A stretch of DNA of 64,000 nucleotides from Flavobacterium sp. 90 (GTDB lineage: Bacteria; Bacteroidota; Bacteroidia; Flavobacteriales; Flavobacteriaceae). The notes below the pieces were generated by a model that searched no databases, was not told the DNA's origin, and saw nothing but the letters and a program-made list of their open reading frames with translations. The stretch is taken from NCBI RefSeq assembly GCF_004339525.1, contig NZ_SMGE01000001.1:620001-684000 (forward strand), given 5' to 3'. Position 1 is the first letter of the stretch, and each line of letters begins with the position of its first letter. Positions 46,173 through 54,665 of the stretch are shown piece by piece. Both the position numbers and the translations under genes were made by a program.

Positions 46173-47078
46173 TCAATAGTTTTCTTTAAATGGCAATTCT
46201 TCGTCAAAATCGTAAATGGGAATATTATGTGAGAAAATATCTGAAGCTTTTTCTATAAACTCTGAATCAAAATTCTCTAAAAAACTATTCTGCGAAAAAT
46301 CTGAATTATTAATTAAAAATAATAATTGAAATACATCTTTATAAAAATTTTCTCTTTCTCGTTTATATAATTTGAACATTTCAGGGTCAACAATAATTTC
46401 TAGAAAGCAACTAGATATATGTTCCCAATATCTTACCTCATTTTCTATATTCAAATCTCTTTGAAAACCATCTAGCCAAAATGCCATTGAGTGAGGGTAA
46501 CATAGCAACAATGAAGAACGTATTAACCTGATTCTAGAAATTAAGTTTTCATTTAATTTTAAGTGCCTTATTGGAGCAGCTTTCAATTCACTGGCAATTT
46601 TTTTTTCTACTTTAGCAGTTTTAAGTATTTCATTAATTCTGATTTTATAATGTATTTCTGAAAATAATTTTGGGTTACAATTTTCTATAATTTTCAATGC
46701 TATGTCTTCGATAGTATTTTTTGTTGTTAGAGCAAATTTATCAGCTAAATATGGGCTAAAGTCTCTAACTTCTTTAACTGTTACATCTTTCCAAACCGGA
46801 AGAAGAATATCCCCATTTTCAATTTCATAAGAGTTCAAACTTTTTAATTCGTATTCGGTCCAGTTTTTACTAAAGAAAGATTTTGAAAGAACTATTAGTC
46901 CATAATTTGAATTAGAAATACCCTTATCAATGCTTCGACTTAAGCTGGTTCCAATTTTTAATTCGAATTCATCGTACCAAACCTTTAAACCGTATTGATT
47001 TAATAAGTTAGCCAATGGACGAACAAAGTCATCTTTATCTTCTGAAGCATGACTTATAAACAAATCTTTGTTTTTCAT
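46173..47078 (-). CDS. TIR-domain protein, last gene of the TIR cluster
   Basis: 301 residues. N-terminal TIR domain (1-140): KDLFISHASEDKDDFVRPLA, KVWYDEFELKIGTSLSRSID, YGLIVLSKSFFSKNWTEYEL with the catalytic Glu in NWTEYEL, and ILLPVWKDVT. This is the canonical NAD-cleaving bacterial TIR. The remaining ~160 residues are helical and unrecognised, with no membrane helix. TIR proteins of this type act as NADase effectors or as makers of cyclic ADP-ribose signals. It lies 145 bp after the SLOG gene, so it may be read separately from the compact part of the cluster. Confidence 0.9.
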   Translation of the reverse strand: MKNKDLFISHASEDKDDFVRPLANLLNQYGLKVWYDEFELKIGTSLSRSIDKGISNSNYGLIVLSKSFFSKNWTEYELKSLNSYEIENGDILLPVWKDVTVKEVRDFSPYLADKFALTTKNTIEDIALKIIENCNPKLFSEIHYKIRINEILKTAKVEKKIASELKAAPIRHLKLNENLISRIRLIRSSLLLCYPHSMAFWLDGFQRDLNIENEVRYWEHISSCFLEIIVDPEMFKLYKRERENFYKDVFQLLFLINNSDFSQNSFLENFDSEFIEKASDIFSHNIPIYDFDEELPFKENY

Positions 47079-47223
47079 TATTGATTTAAATTAAATATTA
47101 TTGAAGGGTAATACTAATGTCTAATCACTTTCTACTGAAGTCTTTTAAATGACTTGAAGAAGTTGAGTAAATAGTCAGTCATTTGTAATTTCAAACTTTA
47201 TCATTCTCGTTTTAATTTTGAGT

Positions 47224-48156
47224 CTAAAGTTTTTTTAAGCCTTTCACTAATAAGTATAATATTTGATGAATATTTTTGCTTGAAAATAATATCTCGTTTT
47301 CTTCAATACTAAGTCCATTGAGTTCTGAAATTTTCTGTACATCGAATTTTGACAATTCTGCTTTTAATATTTCAAAGTCTGTGTAGTCACATTTAGAATT
47401 GACATAATTTTTAAATTCTAGTAGAAATTCAGTATTGTATTGAAATTCATTAGTTAAATCTTCAATAACCTCACCTTTAATTAGCCTTATTAACCTTTCT
47501 GTCGCTCCGCCAAATCCTCCGACTAAAAAGAGAGGCTTACCTTCTTTTAAAGTGTAAAGAGCCTCTTCAATAACTCCAGGTACATATCCTAAATAATTTG
47601 TTGTTTTTCCTCCAACTAAAATTCTAGCCGAACAATCTTTTGCCATTTGAATCCTCATTTCTTTAAAACATTCGCAAAAGGAATATCGATCTTCTGTAGA
47701 ATTGAAGGGATTATATTCTTTACGTTGATCGATAGAGATAGTTTTCGGAGCTGAAATTTCTTTTATTTCAATTTGTTTTGAATGAAAATCTATTCTAACG
47801 TCACGTGTTAAACGTTTAGTATTAGGAAATACAAAATAGTTAACAAACTTAAAGTCTTTATCATTTGCCTTTTTATATTGGTTCGAAAGTTCTGAAAAAT
47901 ATTGAGTAAAACCATTTTCCCTTAAGTCTCCACCGTATAAAGCTGTTCCATCATTAGCAATAATATACCTTGCAATTTCAATTGAAATATCATTCAAATG
48001 TTGTTCAGAAAATCCTATTTTTTCTAAATCTTCATTTACTGATACAGAAATGGCAATTTTTTTAGTGTTTAATATTTTTGATTTGTTAGCTTGTTTTTTT
48101 TCTTGTAATATTAAATCGGAGTCTACACCTGAAATATCTATTTTATTTTTTTTCAT
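47224..48156 (-). CDS. SLOG-domain protein (TRPM-SLOG/LSDAT-like)
   Basis: 310 residues. Rossmann-like SLOG core: KIAISVSVNEDLEKIGFSEQ, then ARYIIANDGTALYGGDLREN, DCSARILVGGKTTNYLGYVP, GVIEEALYTLKEGKPLFLVG and GGFGGATERLIRL. These glycine-rich loops bind nucleotides or nucleotide-derived signals; in Thoeris the SLOG domain of ThsA senses a cyclic ADP-ribose isomer made by a TIR protein. Here the SLOG unit is not fused to an effector. It overlaps the tandem-TIR gene by 4 bp (ATGA), so the two are translationally coupled. I infer a sensor or ligand-processing role. Confidence 0.82.
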   Translation of the reverse strand: MKKNKIDISGVDSDLILQEKKQANKSKILNTKKIAISVSVNEDLEKIGFSEQHLNDISIEIARYIIANDGTALYGGDLRENGFTQYFSELSNQYKKANDKDFKFVNYFVFPNTKRLTRDVRIDFHSKQIEIKEISAPKTISIDQRKEYNPFNSTEDRYSFCECFKEMRIQMAKDCSARILVGGKTTNYLGYVPGVIEEALYTLKEGKPLFLVGGFGGATERLIRLIKGEVIEDLTNEFQYNTEFLLEFKNYVNSKCDYTDFEILKAELSKFDVQKISELNGLSIEENEILFSSKNIHQILYLLVKGLKKL

Positions 48157-49340
48157 AAATTCAAATTAATAGGAGTTGTAAATTCTACATCTTCATCTAG
48201 CTCATTTAAAATGTTGAGTTCTTCTAATCCTAATGGAGGATCAGGATACAGGATAATTAATCTTTTACCCCCTAGATCTTCCTTATACTTCTTTATATCT
48301 AAAAAGTTAAACAACTCAGGAGGAGAAGTTATAACTTTAATTTCGTTATAATCATCCGACCCTATATCAGAATACCCTTCTAAAAGTCTATTCTGATATA
48401 AGTTATTTAGAACTTGATATAATGTCAAATTTACAATTTTATAAAACCCTATAATCTCTTTCTTACCTATAACTGTTGTTGGCATATTACCTAAATACGG
48501 AAATGCTCTTTTTTCACCTATTAGGATATTATGCACAACAACTATGGGAGATTTATGTTTCTTTGCAATTAATATTTCACGTCGGCACCATTCTCTGTTA
48601 GAATATTCGTCTGTATGAAAGACAACTAGAGCTGAGTGTTTAATTTCTTGCTCAAATTGCTCCGCAAAATCATATCCATTTGCAATATCAACAGTGTCAA
48701 AAAAAACATCAAGTTTAAGATTGTCCTCAATGAACTTTTTAAATTTGATTGTAGTAGTTTCTCCATCTTTTTTAGCGTGACTTAAAAACAATTTCACAGG
48801 AGAACCTATTCTATGATGTTCTTTATCGTTTTGTTTTGGGTGAAAATTTAAAATAAGTCTAGAACAGTCGTGTAATAATTCTGTTTTTATTTTTTTAATA
48901 GACTTTTCTAAATCTTTTTTATCTTCAAGATTTAAATCTTTATTGAAAAATTTTGTTCCATCAGTAAATTGAAGAGTACTTAGACCACAGCCTATAGAAT
49001 AAGCTTTATTACAAAGTGATATAGGAAGTATTCTGTTATTATCATCGATTTTTTTAGCAAGCTCTTCAGTGTATGAGCGAAAATCTTCATCCAAGATATA
49101 TTCCTCATCTATAAGTAAAACGATAGCATTCTTTTCTGCATTGGATAAAGCTATTTCTAAAGGTTTATTATCGTCTAGTTTTACATATCGAAAATAAACA
49201 GGAATATTGATTCCTCTTGATAAGGGATTTTGATAATCTCTACAAAATGTAGAATATAATTCTTCTGCAATTTTTTTTCCAGCTTCAAAATTAGGATGCC
49301 AAACTACATATATATTTAATGGATATTTAATATTATTCAT
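48153..49340 (-). CDS. Tandem TIR-domain protein
   Basis: 395 residues. The second TIR is clear (~185-300): PVKLFLSHAKKDGETTTIKF, LDVFFDTVDIANGYDFAEQF, ALVVFHTDEYSNREWCRREI with the catalytic Glu in WCRREI, and KSPIVVVHNIL. The first 150 residues look like a divergent TIR-like unit (LNIYVVWHPNFEAGKKIAEE, AIVLLIDEEYILDEDFRSYT) without an obvious catalytic motif. The C-terminal 80 residues end in VITSPPELFNFLDIK and LIILYPDPPLGLEELNIL. The start overlaps the upstream gene by 8 bp. A catalytic plus a regulatory TIR in one chain is the likely arrangement. Confidence 0.85.
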   Translation of the reverse strand: MNNIKYPLNIYVVWHPNFEAGKKIAEELYSTFCRDYQNPLSRGINIPVYFRYVKLDDNKPLEIALSNAEKNAIVLLIDEEYILDEDFRSYTEELAKKIDDNNRILPISLCNKAYSIGCGLSTLQFTDGTKFFNKDLNLEDKKDLEKSIKKIKTELLHDCSRLILNFHPKQNDKEHHRIGSPVKLFLSHAKKDGETTTIKFKKFIEDNLKLDVFFDTVDIANGYDFAEQFEQEIKHSALVVFHTDEYSNREWCRREILIAKKHKSPIVVVHNILIGEKRAFPYLGNMPTTVIGKKEIIGFYKIVNLTLYQVLNNLYQNRLLEGYSDIGSDDYNEIKVITSPPELFNFLDIKKYKEDLGGKRLIILYPDPPLGLEELNILNELDEDVEFTTPINLNL

Positions 49341-50121
49341 TGGTATCTTTTGTCATTTGTTTTAAAGTATTATCTATATTATCTGAATGTGTATTTCTTT
49401 TTTCAAATGCTAGTTCAATATATTCTTGCATTTTTGTTCTGTCATCTGTCCAATCCCCTATAACTGCATATTCTGATCTGAAATTGTCAGCCAATCTAGC
49501 AGGCATCAAACTATAAGTAGCTTTATCTGTACCAAAATCAGGATGATTGGGTAATATTAAGCCTAATAATCCAGAATATTTATCTCCAACTTTATAATTC
49601 AATGCCCCAGATATTTCCCAGTCAATATGTTTCCGATGTTTGGTGTTAAGACCTATTAAAACAACCAAAACAGTTGTGTCTGCCAAGTAACCTTTTTGAA
49701 TTAACTGCTTAATGTATCCATCCGAATTGTCGGAATCTATATCTCCATCTTCGACAGATTTATGAGTAATCAAATCACCAAATAAATTTTTAAACTCCTC
49801 TTTATACTCTTGATCTTCAAAATGATAATAACTTATAAATGTCTTTCTTTTTGTTATTTCTTTTGGAAGCTTAGCACTCCAATTAAATCCAGCACCAGCT
49901 TTCTTAGTAAATGAACAAATTCTTGACCAGCCTCCAATTTTTCTTTCGGCACAGCAAAAAGTTTTTCCTTTATTAACTTGTTCTACCAGCCACTGACGAT
50001 TTTTAAGCATTGCATCACCTATATATTCTTCAAAATCATCGTGGACTATAACTCTGTCAATTGAATTTCCTTTTTCGTTAAAGGATATTTTTGTGATGAC
50101 ATAATCTTCCCATTTAGCCAT
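49333..50121 (-). CDS. DUF3892-like domain fused to ThsB-like TIR
   Basis: 262 residues. The N-terminal ~80 residues (DYVITKISFNEKGNSIDRVI, WLVEQVNKGKTFCCAERKIG, GWSRICSF) resemble the small DUF3892 domain. From ~90 a TIR of the ThsB/MTH538 type follows: KRKTFISYYHFEDQEYKEEF, YLADTTVLVVLIGLNTKHRK, HIDWEISGALNYKVGDKYSG with the conserved Glu in DWEISGA, and LLGLILPNHPDF. ThsB-type TIRs synthesise cyclic ADP-ribose variants after phage infection. The N-terminal domain may sense the trigger; that is inference. Confidence 0.78.
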   Translation of the reverse strand: MAKWEDYVITKISFNEKGNSIDRVIVHDDFEEYIGDAMLKNRQWLVEQVNKGKTFCCAERKIGGWSRICSFTKKAGAGFNWSAKLPKEITKRKTFISYYHFEDQEYKEEFKNLFGDLITHKSVEDGDIDSDNSDGYIKQLIQKGYLADTTVLVVLIGLNTKHRKHIDWEISGALNYKVGDKYSGLLGLILPNHPDFGTDKATYSLMPARLADNFRSEYAVIGDWTDDRTKMQEYIELAFEKRNTHSDNIDNTLKQMTKDTNE

Positions 50122-50137
50122 AATATTTTATCGTAAA

Positions 50138-50701
50138 TTAATTGTATGGATCATTTATGAGAGTATCCATTACTCCCGAAAGGGGATTTGTATAGTTTCC
50201 GTAATCACTCATCATTTTTGTTTCAAGTAGGATTTCTTTATTAATTTTTGAGATTCTACTAATCAGATTGTTTAAATCATAAATATCTCTAACAATAGTA
50301 GCAGACCTTGCATACTCAGGCAATCCTCCTTTAGGAATTCCTTTTAGGCATAACACAAATAATTCTGTTTTATCATAACCGTAACCTATTTCAAAAGGCA
50401 CCCAACTAGAATATAATGTATTGGGAGAAACTAATACAAGCATATGAGAACTATTGTTTATCCCTTTTCTGATTGAGTCAGTAACAGCTTTAGCGTTATT
50501 AGATTGATGATGAATTCTCAAATCTCCGTCATAAGCGTCAAAATAAACATCAATACCCGTCTTTATCAAATAATCTGCAATCTTTTTTGCTGCATCCTTA
50601 TCTTTTTGTTGATGTGATATAAATACACATTTTATTCCCAAAGACAAGACCTTATTTCTGGAGTCATACTTTGTTGGGTAATAGTATCGGTTTAATGCCA
50701 T
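50138..50701 (-). CDS. TIR-domain protein (toll/IL-1R-like)
   Basis: 187 residues, essentially one TIR domain: IKCVFISHQQKDKDAAKKIA, GIDVYFDAYDGDLRIHHQSN, SSHMLVLVSPNTLYSSWVPF then EIGYGYDK, with the catalytic Glu in PFEIGYG. The ~30-residue C-terminal tail is helical and Met/Asn-rich. It starts 4 bp after the Nmad2 stop and ends 16 bp before the next gene. A single-domain enzyme is typical for the signal-producing TIR of Thoeris-like systems. Confidence 0.88.
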   Translation of the reverse strand: MALNRYYYPTKYDSRNKVLSLGIKCVFISHQQKDKDAAKKIADYLIKTGIDVYFDAYDGDLRIHHQSNNAKAVTDSIRKGINNSSHMLVLVSPNTLYSSWVPFEIGYGYDKTELFVLCLKGIPKGGLPEYARSATIVRDIYDLNNLISRISKINKEILLETKMMSDYGNYTNPLSGVMDTLINDPYN

Positions 50702-50705
50702 TTAA

Positions 50706-51320
50706 CTAAAATAATTTTGTCTGTTGATAGTCTTTCCAATGAATTGGTGTGCCATTTATTCCTAAATCGTATTTAATTGTTATCATCTTAATCAGATCTT
50801 CTGCTAATGGCTCATTTCTAATTGTTATATAATCTCTGTGACGAGTTCCAGGACAAATCTCCAGATATTTATCTGGAACTTTCCATGCATTCATTCCCAG
50901 ATATAAAAAGTAATTAGATATTAAAACATATTCACCGCTTATATCTTGTTTAAGGTTCCCTTCATTGATTTTTCCATCATATAAACTATGATGAGAATCT
51001 AACTGAATCCACTCATCATTTTCATTGTGATAAATATTATCTCCATGTATTTGTTTTAAGCTGCCATTCAAAACAGGCTTTTTATAACTGAACCTCTCAT
51101 CTTCCCAATATTCTTGAAAAGTTAATTTTTCAGTTACTTTCATTAGAAAAATCAAATGATTTAGCAATTTATTTTCAACAGCTCCTGTTCCAATAATCCA
51201 ATCTCCGACAATTGCTTTTTTTCTTATATGAGGTTTACAACAAGCTAATGTACAGTACTCTCCGAATGGATTTGGAGCAAAACCATAATCACGAGTAATT
51301 TTGTATGCATAAATACTCAT
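50706..51320 (-). CDS. Nmad2 (nucleotide modification associated domain 2) protein
   Basis: About 204 residues. The ATG start at 51320 overlaps the upstream TIR stop by one base (TAATG), a classic coupling; an in-frame TTG three codons upstream is less likely. The sequence IYAYKITRDYGFAPNPFGEY, CTLACCKPHIRKKAIVGDWI and IGTGAV is the recognisable Nmad2 signature, and CPGTRHRDYITI is another conserved block. Nmad domains were defined by their association with phage and bacterial DNA-base modification genes; biochemical activity is not established. Its place among TIR genes suggests a link to recognising or handling modified nucleotides. Confidence 0.88.
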   Translation of the reverse strand: MSIYAYKITRDYGFAPNPFGEYCTLACCKPHIRKKAIVGDWIIGTGAVENKLLNHLIFLMKVTEKLTFQEYWEDERFSYKKPVLNGSLKQIHGDNIYHNENDEWIQLDSHHSLYDGKINEGNLKQDISGEYVLISNYFLYLGMNAWKVPDKYLEICPGTRHRDYITIRNEPLAEDLIKMITIKYDLGINGTPIHWKDYQQTKLF

Positions 51321-51811
51321 TATTGACAACCAATTCTTTTAACATTATTCACGGGGGCTCTAGGAGATCCATTTGAACTACACCACCCAACATCTTTGCC
51401 TTCTAAAGCATCAATTATTTTTTCAGAATTCCAGCCAACTAGACCGTCACCAAATTTTTCCAGATTTTCAGGGATATCCGAATCTTTACCCCCATGCATG
51501 AATACACCAACAATTCTTTTTCCTAGTTTAGCAGCTTGTTCAATTTCCCAATTCACCCATTCTCTCGAATGAGTCTGCGAACCAATTAATACAACAACCG
51601 TTCCTGCCCAACGCATTTTCATTGTCAAAAGTCGTTTCAAAGTCTGTTCAGGAATTTGTTTTTTATCTAACCTATCTTGATTTTTGGGATTAGCCCTTAT
51701 AGAACTATTTCTAATACCATATTCTTTACCAGCCAATAACTTTGTAAAATTTGTAACAGAATCATCATCTTTATGATGATGACTTATAAAAACATTTTTT
51801 GATGTACTCAT
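51320..51811 (-). CDS. ThsB-like (MTH538-type) TIR protein
   Basis: 163 residues, a single TIR-like domain: KNVFISHHHKDDDSVTNFTK, TLKRLLTMKMRWAGTVVVLI, GSQTHSREWVNWEIEQAAKL with the conserved Glu in VNWEIE, and KRIVGVFMHGGKDSDIP. The 'W-x-N-W-E-I' pattern is typical of ThsB, the TIR protein that makes the cyclic ADP-ribose-type signal in Thoeris. It starts 13 bp after the hmdU-kinase-like gene stop. Confidence 0.88.
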   Translation of the reverse strand: MSTSKNVFISHHHKDDDSVTNFTKLLAGKEYGIRNSSIRANPKNQDRLDKKQIPEQTLKRLLTMKMRWAGTVVVLIGSQTHSREWVNWEIEQAAKLGKRIVGVFMHGGKDSDIPENLEKFGDGLVGWNSEKIIDALEGKDVGWCSSNGSPRAPVNNVKRIGCQ

Positions 51812-51824
51812 AGTTTATAAGACT

Positions 51825-52838
51825 TTAAATTAGATTGTTAATCTCCCATTTTGGAGGAAAGAAATAATTAATTTGTTCTTTCTTCTCTATTTTAAATTTC
51901 TGTTTTATACGTGTTCGATTTGAAACTCCCAGTATTTCAGGATGAAACACTCTAGAATATTTATCTACTTCACAAAAAACATTTTGACAATCAATTAATT
52001 GCAGATTTCTGCCTCCTAAATTCTGAAACTTTACTCCTAATCTTTCAAATTCTATTTCTTGATTGTCTGCCACCATTTTTATAATATCTTCATAATTATA
52101 ATCGCCAAGACTTATAAAGCATTTGGTAATACCATCTTTTGCTCCTGGTCCAGCTTTTACAAATTCCATTTCACTAAAATTAATGAGATTACTATAATTG
52201 AGATCAATAGCATACTGATAGGCTAAAAACTCACCTACAGTAGGATAAGATAATAATAGCTCATATACGTCTTTCATAGATTTACATTGTTGAAGTTTAT
52301 GAGGAAGTTTATCATTTATCATCTTTTCTATTAGTAATAAATGATTTTGATGCTTTCTTTCTTTTCCAAAAACAGATTTTCCTGATGCCATTATGTAAGC
52401 AGGAGAATATATAGGTTCTTTATTTTTCAGTACTTCTAGTAGTAATTTATCATATGCCTTGAATGAATAATTTTTAAATGAGATTTCACCTAACTCTTCT
52501 TGAAGAAATTGCCATGTAGAAATTCTATTAAAAATTTTGAATAAAACAATACGGAAAAATAATTCATCGGGGTCCTGGCTACCTTTGTATATAATATCTC
52601 GTATCAAAAATTGACTTACCCTATCTGTAGCACGGTATACATTAGTAAATTTGTAATTGTTTAGAATATCATCATTTGACCAAGGATATTCGGTATTATT
52701 AATTCGCTTAAAAAAAATATCTTGTCTCTTTGAGATGAATTCCCAATAAGTATTGTATACAACACTGGGTTTAGGTTTTATTTTTTTTATTAAGAATGAG
52801 ACATTTTTAGGATTGTTTTTTTTTTCTATCATTATCAC
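51825..52838 (-). CDS. 5-hmdU DNA kinase/aGPT-Pplase-type helical (HhH glycosylase-fold) protein
   Basis: 337 residues. Matches the family described as 5-hmdU DNA kinase helical domain (earlier: alpha-glutamyl/putrescinyl thymine pyrophosphorylase): YNTYWEFISKRQDIFFKRIN, FTNVYRATDRVSQFLIRDII, YPTVGEFLAYQYAIDLNYSN and a helix-hairpin-helix segment VKAGPGAKDGITK. In phages such proteins act on hydroxymethyl-dU or other modified thymines in DNA. Here it is placed in a bacterial TIR cluster next to MazG, so a role in sensing modified phage DNA or its nucleotides is a reasonable inference. Its closest family assignment should be treated as probable, not certain. Confidence 0.78.
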   Translation of the reverse strand: MIMIEKKNNPKNVSFLIKKIKPKPSVVYNTYWEFISKRQDIFFKRINNTEYPWSNDDILNNYKFTNVYRATDRVSQFLIRDIIYKGSQDPDELFFRIVLFKIFNRISTWQFLQEELGEISFKNYSFKAYDKLLLEVLKNKEPIYSPAYIMASGKSVFGKERKHQNHLLLIEKMINDKLPHKLQQCKSMKDVYELLLSYPTVGEFLAYQYAIDLNYSNLINFSEMEFVKAGPGAKDGITKCFISLGDYNYEDIIKMVADNQEIEFERLGVKFQNLGGRNLQLIDCQNVFCEVDKYSRVFHPEILGVSNRTRIKQKFKIEKKEQINYFFPPKWEINNLI

Positions 52839-52853
52839 TTTTTAATTCGAACA

Positions 52854-53738
52854 TTAGTTTTTACCTAAATAAGTTAGCTTTTTATTTTTAATGCTGACTA
52901 GAACTCGGCCTCCTTTATTATTCTTCAATTCATCAAAAACCTTATACGAATTTATAATTGCTGTTTCCCACTGTTTTTGCGTACAGTTCTCTACTTCAAT
53001 ACCGCTAACTAGCTTTTTAATTGTTTTTAAAACTTCTGTATCTACATTGTTACTATACTTAAATAACTGATGATCTACGGCGTAATTATAAATATATAAA
53101 CTTACTAATTCCTCTGTGATAGCTGCTCTAGCACCATCTTCCACCTCATCTGTAGCATTATCACTTTTTCTTTTTATTTCCATTAATTTTCTTATCACGG
53201 GGGACCACCCTAGATAGGCAACATAGCCTAGATGAAATATATCGTGAAATCTGTATCCATCTTTCTTGTGTGAATTGTCCGTAATATCATCTCCTAACTG
53301 CTTTTTAGTAGTATTATTAATAATCCTTACTTTTTCCTTTCCTGCTTCATTAACAATCTTAAATTCTACTTCGAATTCTCTAGGAAATTGTTCTGATTTA
53401 GGGTATTTTTCATCATAAACTATAAAGTTTTCGGGCTGTTCTGAATCAAAGCGGTCTTTTATTTTTTTTAGATTCTCTTTTGCTATTTCTTCTAGATTTA
53501 GATTATTTTCAGTAGCTATTGTAGATATATACCAAAGAACGTCGCCCAGTTCTTCTTTTAGCTTATTTGTGTAGTTTATATAAGCGTTCCCATCTCTTAA
53601 ATTCTTTTTCAATTCTGTAATAACAGATCCAGCTTCACCAATAAGTCCCAAAAACGGGACTATATTATTAACGTCTTTTCCTTTCACATAATCTTGGATA
53701 GTATTTTTAGCTTGGTTTTGATATTCTGAAAATAGCAT
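52854..53738 (-). CDS. MazG-type NTP pyrophosphohydrolase with MazG_C-like domain, first gene of the cluster
   Basis: 294 residues. N-terminal MazG fold: SEYQNQAKNTIQDYVKGKDV, FLGLIGEAGSVITELKKNLR with the metal-binding E-x-x-E/D helices, and LKEELGDVLWYISTIATENN (EELGDVLWY motif). The C-terminal half (DIFHLGYVAYLGWSPVIRKL, GARAAITEELVSLYIYNYAV) fits the all-helical MazG_C extension seen in modification-linked MazG proteins. The enzyme would remove pyrophosphate from (modified) dNTPs or alarmones. Its promoter lies 34 bp upstream of the start. Confidence 0.85.
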   Translation of the reverse strand: MLFSEYQNQAKNTIQDYVKGKDVNNIVPFLGLIGEAGSVITELKKNLRDGNAYINYTNKLKEELGDVLWYISTIATENNLNLEEIAKENLKKIKDRFDSEQPENFIVYDEKYPKSEQFPREFEVEFKIVNEAGKEKVRIINNTTKKQLGDDITDNSHKKDGYRFHDIFHLGYVAYLGWSPVIRKLMEIKRKSDNATDEVEDGARAAITEELVSLYIYNYAVDHQLFKYSNNVDTEVLKTIKKLVSGIEVENCTQKQWETAIINSYKVFDELKNNKGGRVLVSIKNKKLTYLGKN

Positions 53739-53771
53739 ACTTTATGTAGTTAGTTAATAATTGTGTTTAAA

Positions 53772-53779
53772 CAAATATA
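53772..53779 (-). promoter_or_regulatory. Promoter -7 element of the TIR cluster
   Basis: Minus strand TATATTTG, a perfect TAnnTTTG match, 34 bp upstream of the MazG start codon. It is the only clear promoter in front of the eight packed genes. Confidence 0.65.
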
Positions 53780-53799
53780 TTTAAATAGTATTTTTCTCT

Positions 53800-53817
53800 A
53801 TTACGTAAAACCGTAAT
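53800..53817 (-). promoter_or_regulatory. Inverted repeat, candidate operator of the TIR cluster
   Basis: ATTACG-TAAAAC-CGTAAT covers the expected -33 region of the promoter. A repressor or activator bound here would control the cluster; no regulator gene lies within the cluster. 53818-54062 otherwise holds only AT-rich DNA with a direct repeat CTATATAGG (around 53880-53901) and an ATTGTG/CACAAT repeat. Confidence 0.5.
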
Positions 53818-54062
53818 CATAAAAAATATTTTTTTCAATAATCTTGAAATTTAGATTTTTACATATCAAAAATACAACTATATAGGAACTCTATATAGGT
53901 ATAAATACCTGTTTTAAAAAGATTGTGTTAAGCACAATTTCTGATCATAATATTTTCAATTGTTATTTTGTGAAATATAGAGTAAGGTAATAGCGTTTTA
54001 TTTAATACTGCATCGAATGCTTTTTTAGTTAATTCAATAATTTTAACAAATACATTAATTAT

Positions 54063-54356
54063 ATAAAGTCAGCCTATTTATACGTTCGTGTAAGTAAGGA
54101 CGAACAAAAGAGAAAAGGTTACTCCTTGCCAGAACAGGAGGATAGACTCTTGAAGCATTGTAAATATTATGATATCGAAGTTAAAGCGATTTATTGCGAA
54201 GATTTCTGCGCAAAGAGTATCAATAGACCAGAATGGAACCTATTATTTTCTGAAATCAAAAAGAAATCATCAGGAGAAGACAAAAACATACTATTTATCA
54301 AATGGGATCTATTCAGTCGTACTATTGAATTTGCGTACGAAAATGTTAGGTTGTAA
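54063..54356 (+). pseudogene. Large serine recombinase, N-terminal remnant
   Basis: In frame from 54063: KSAYLYVRVSKDEQKRKGYS, then LPEQEDRLLKHC, EDFCAKSINRPEWN and ILFIKWDLFSRT, the N-terminal resolvase domain with the catalytic Ser in VRVS. The codon where ATG is expected is ATA, and the frame stops after ~97 residues, so the recombinase (usually ~500 aa) is dead. It is a second mobile-element trace at the right edge of the island. Confidence 0.8.
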
Positions 54357-54540
54357 AGACTTGAAAAATCTACATATTTATGTATAAAAAAAGAGACAAG
54401 TATATAATAGTTGTCTCCTTAAAGTGACAGAAGTATTCGAACCATAAGCTCTAGATTCCTAAAAGTTTCCTTACTTTTCACTTAGATATTATTTATTTAA
54501 AAATAGTATCACAAAAATTTCTGCAATCAAAAAAACATAC

Positions 54541-54548
54541 TATCTTTG
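54541..54548 (+). promoter_or_regulatory. tRNA-Ser promoter (TAnnTTTG)
   Basis: TATCTTTG matches the -7 consensus 33 bp before the tRNA. A small GCAATC/GATTGC hairpin lies between. Confidence 0.65.
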
Positions 54549-54580
54549 CACTCGCAATCACAAAATGATTGCAACATACT

Positions 54581-54665
54581 GGAGAAATGGCAGAGCGGTC
54601 GAATGCGGCAGTCTTGAAAACTGTTGACTGTAACAGGTCCGGGGGTTCGAATCCCTCTTTCTCCG
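54581..54665 (+). tRNA. tRNA-Ser(UGA)
   Basis: 85 nt. Acceptor GGAGAAA pairs with TTTCTCC (54658-54664), discriminator G at 54665, CCA not encoded. Anticodon arm GCAGT-CTTGAAA-ACTGT gives anticodon TGA. Long variable arm as expected for Ser; T arm GGGGG-TTCGAAT-CCCTC. The last bases CCTCTTTCTCCGC (54654-54666) recur exactly in R2 and R3. Confidence 0.96.
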
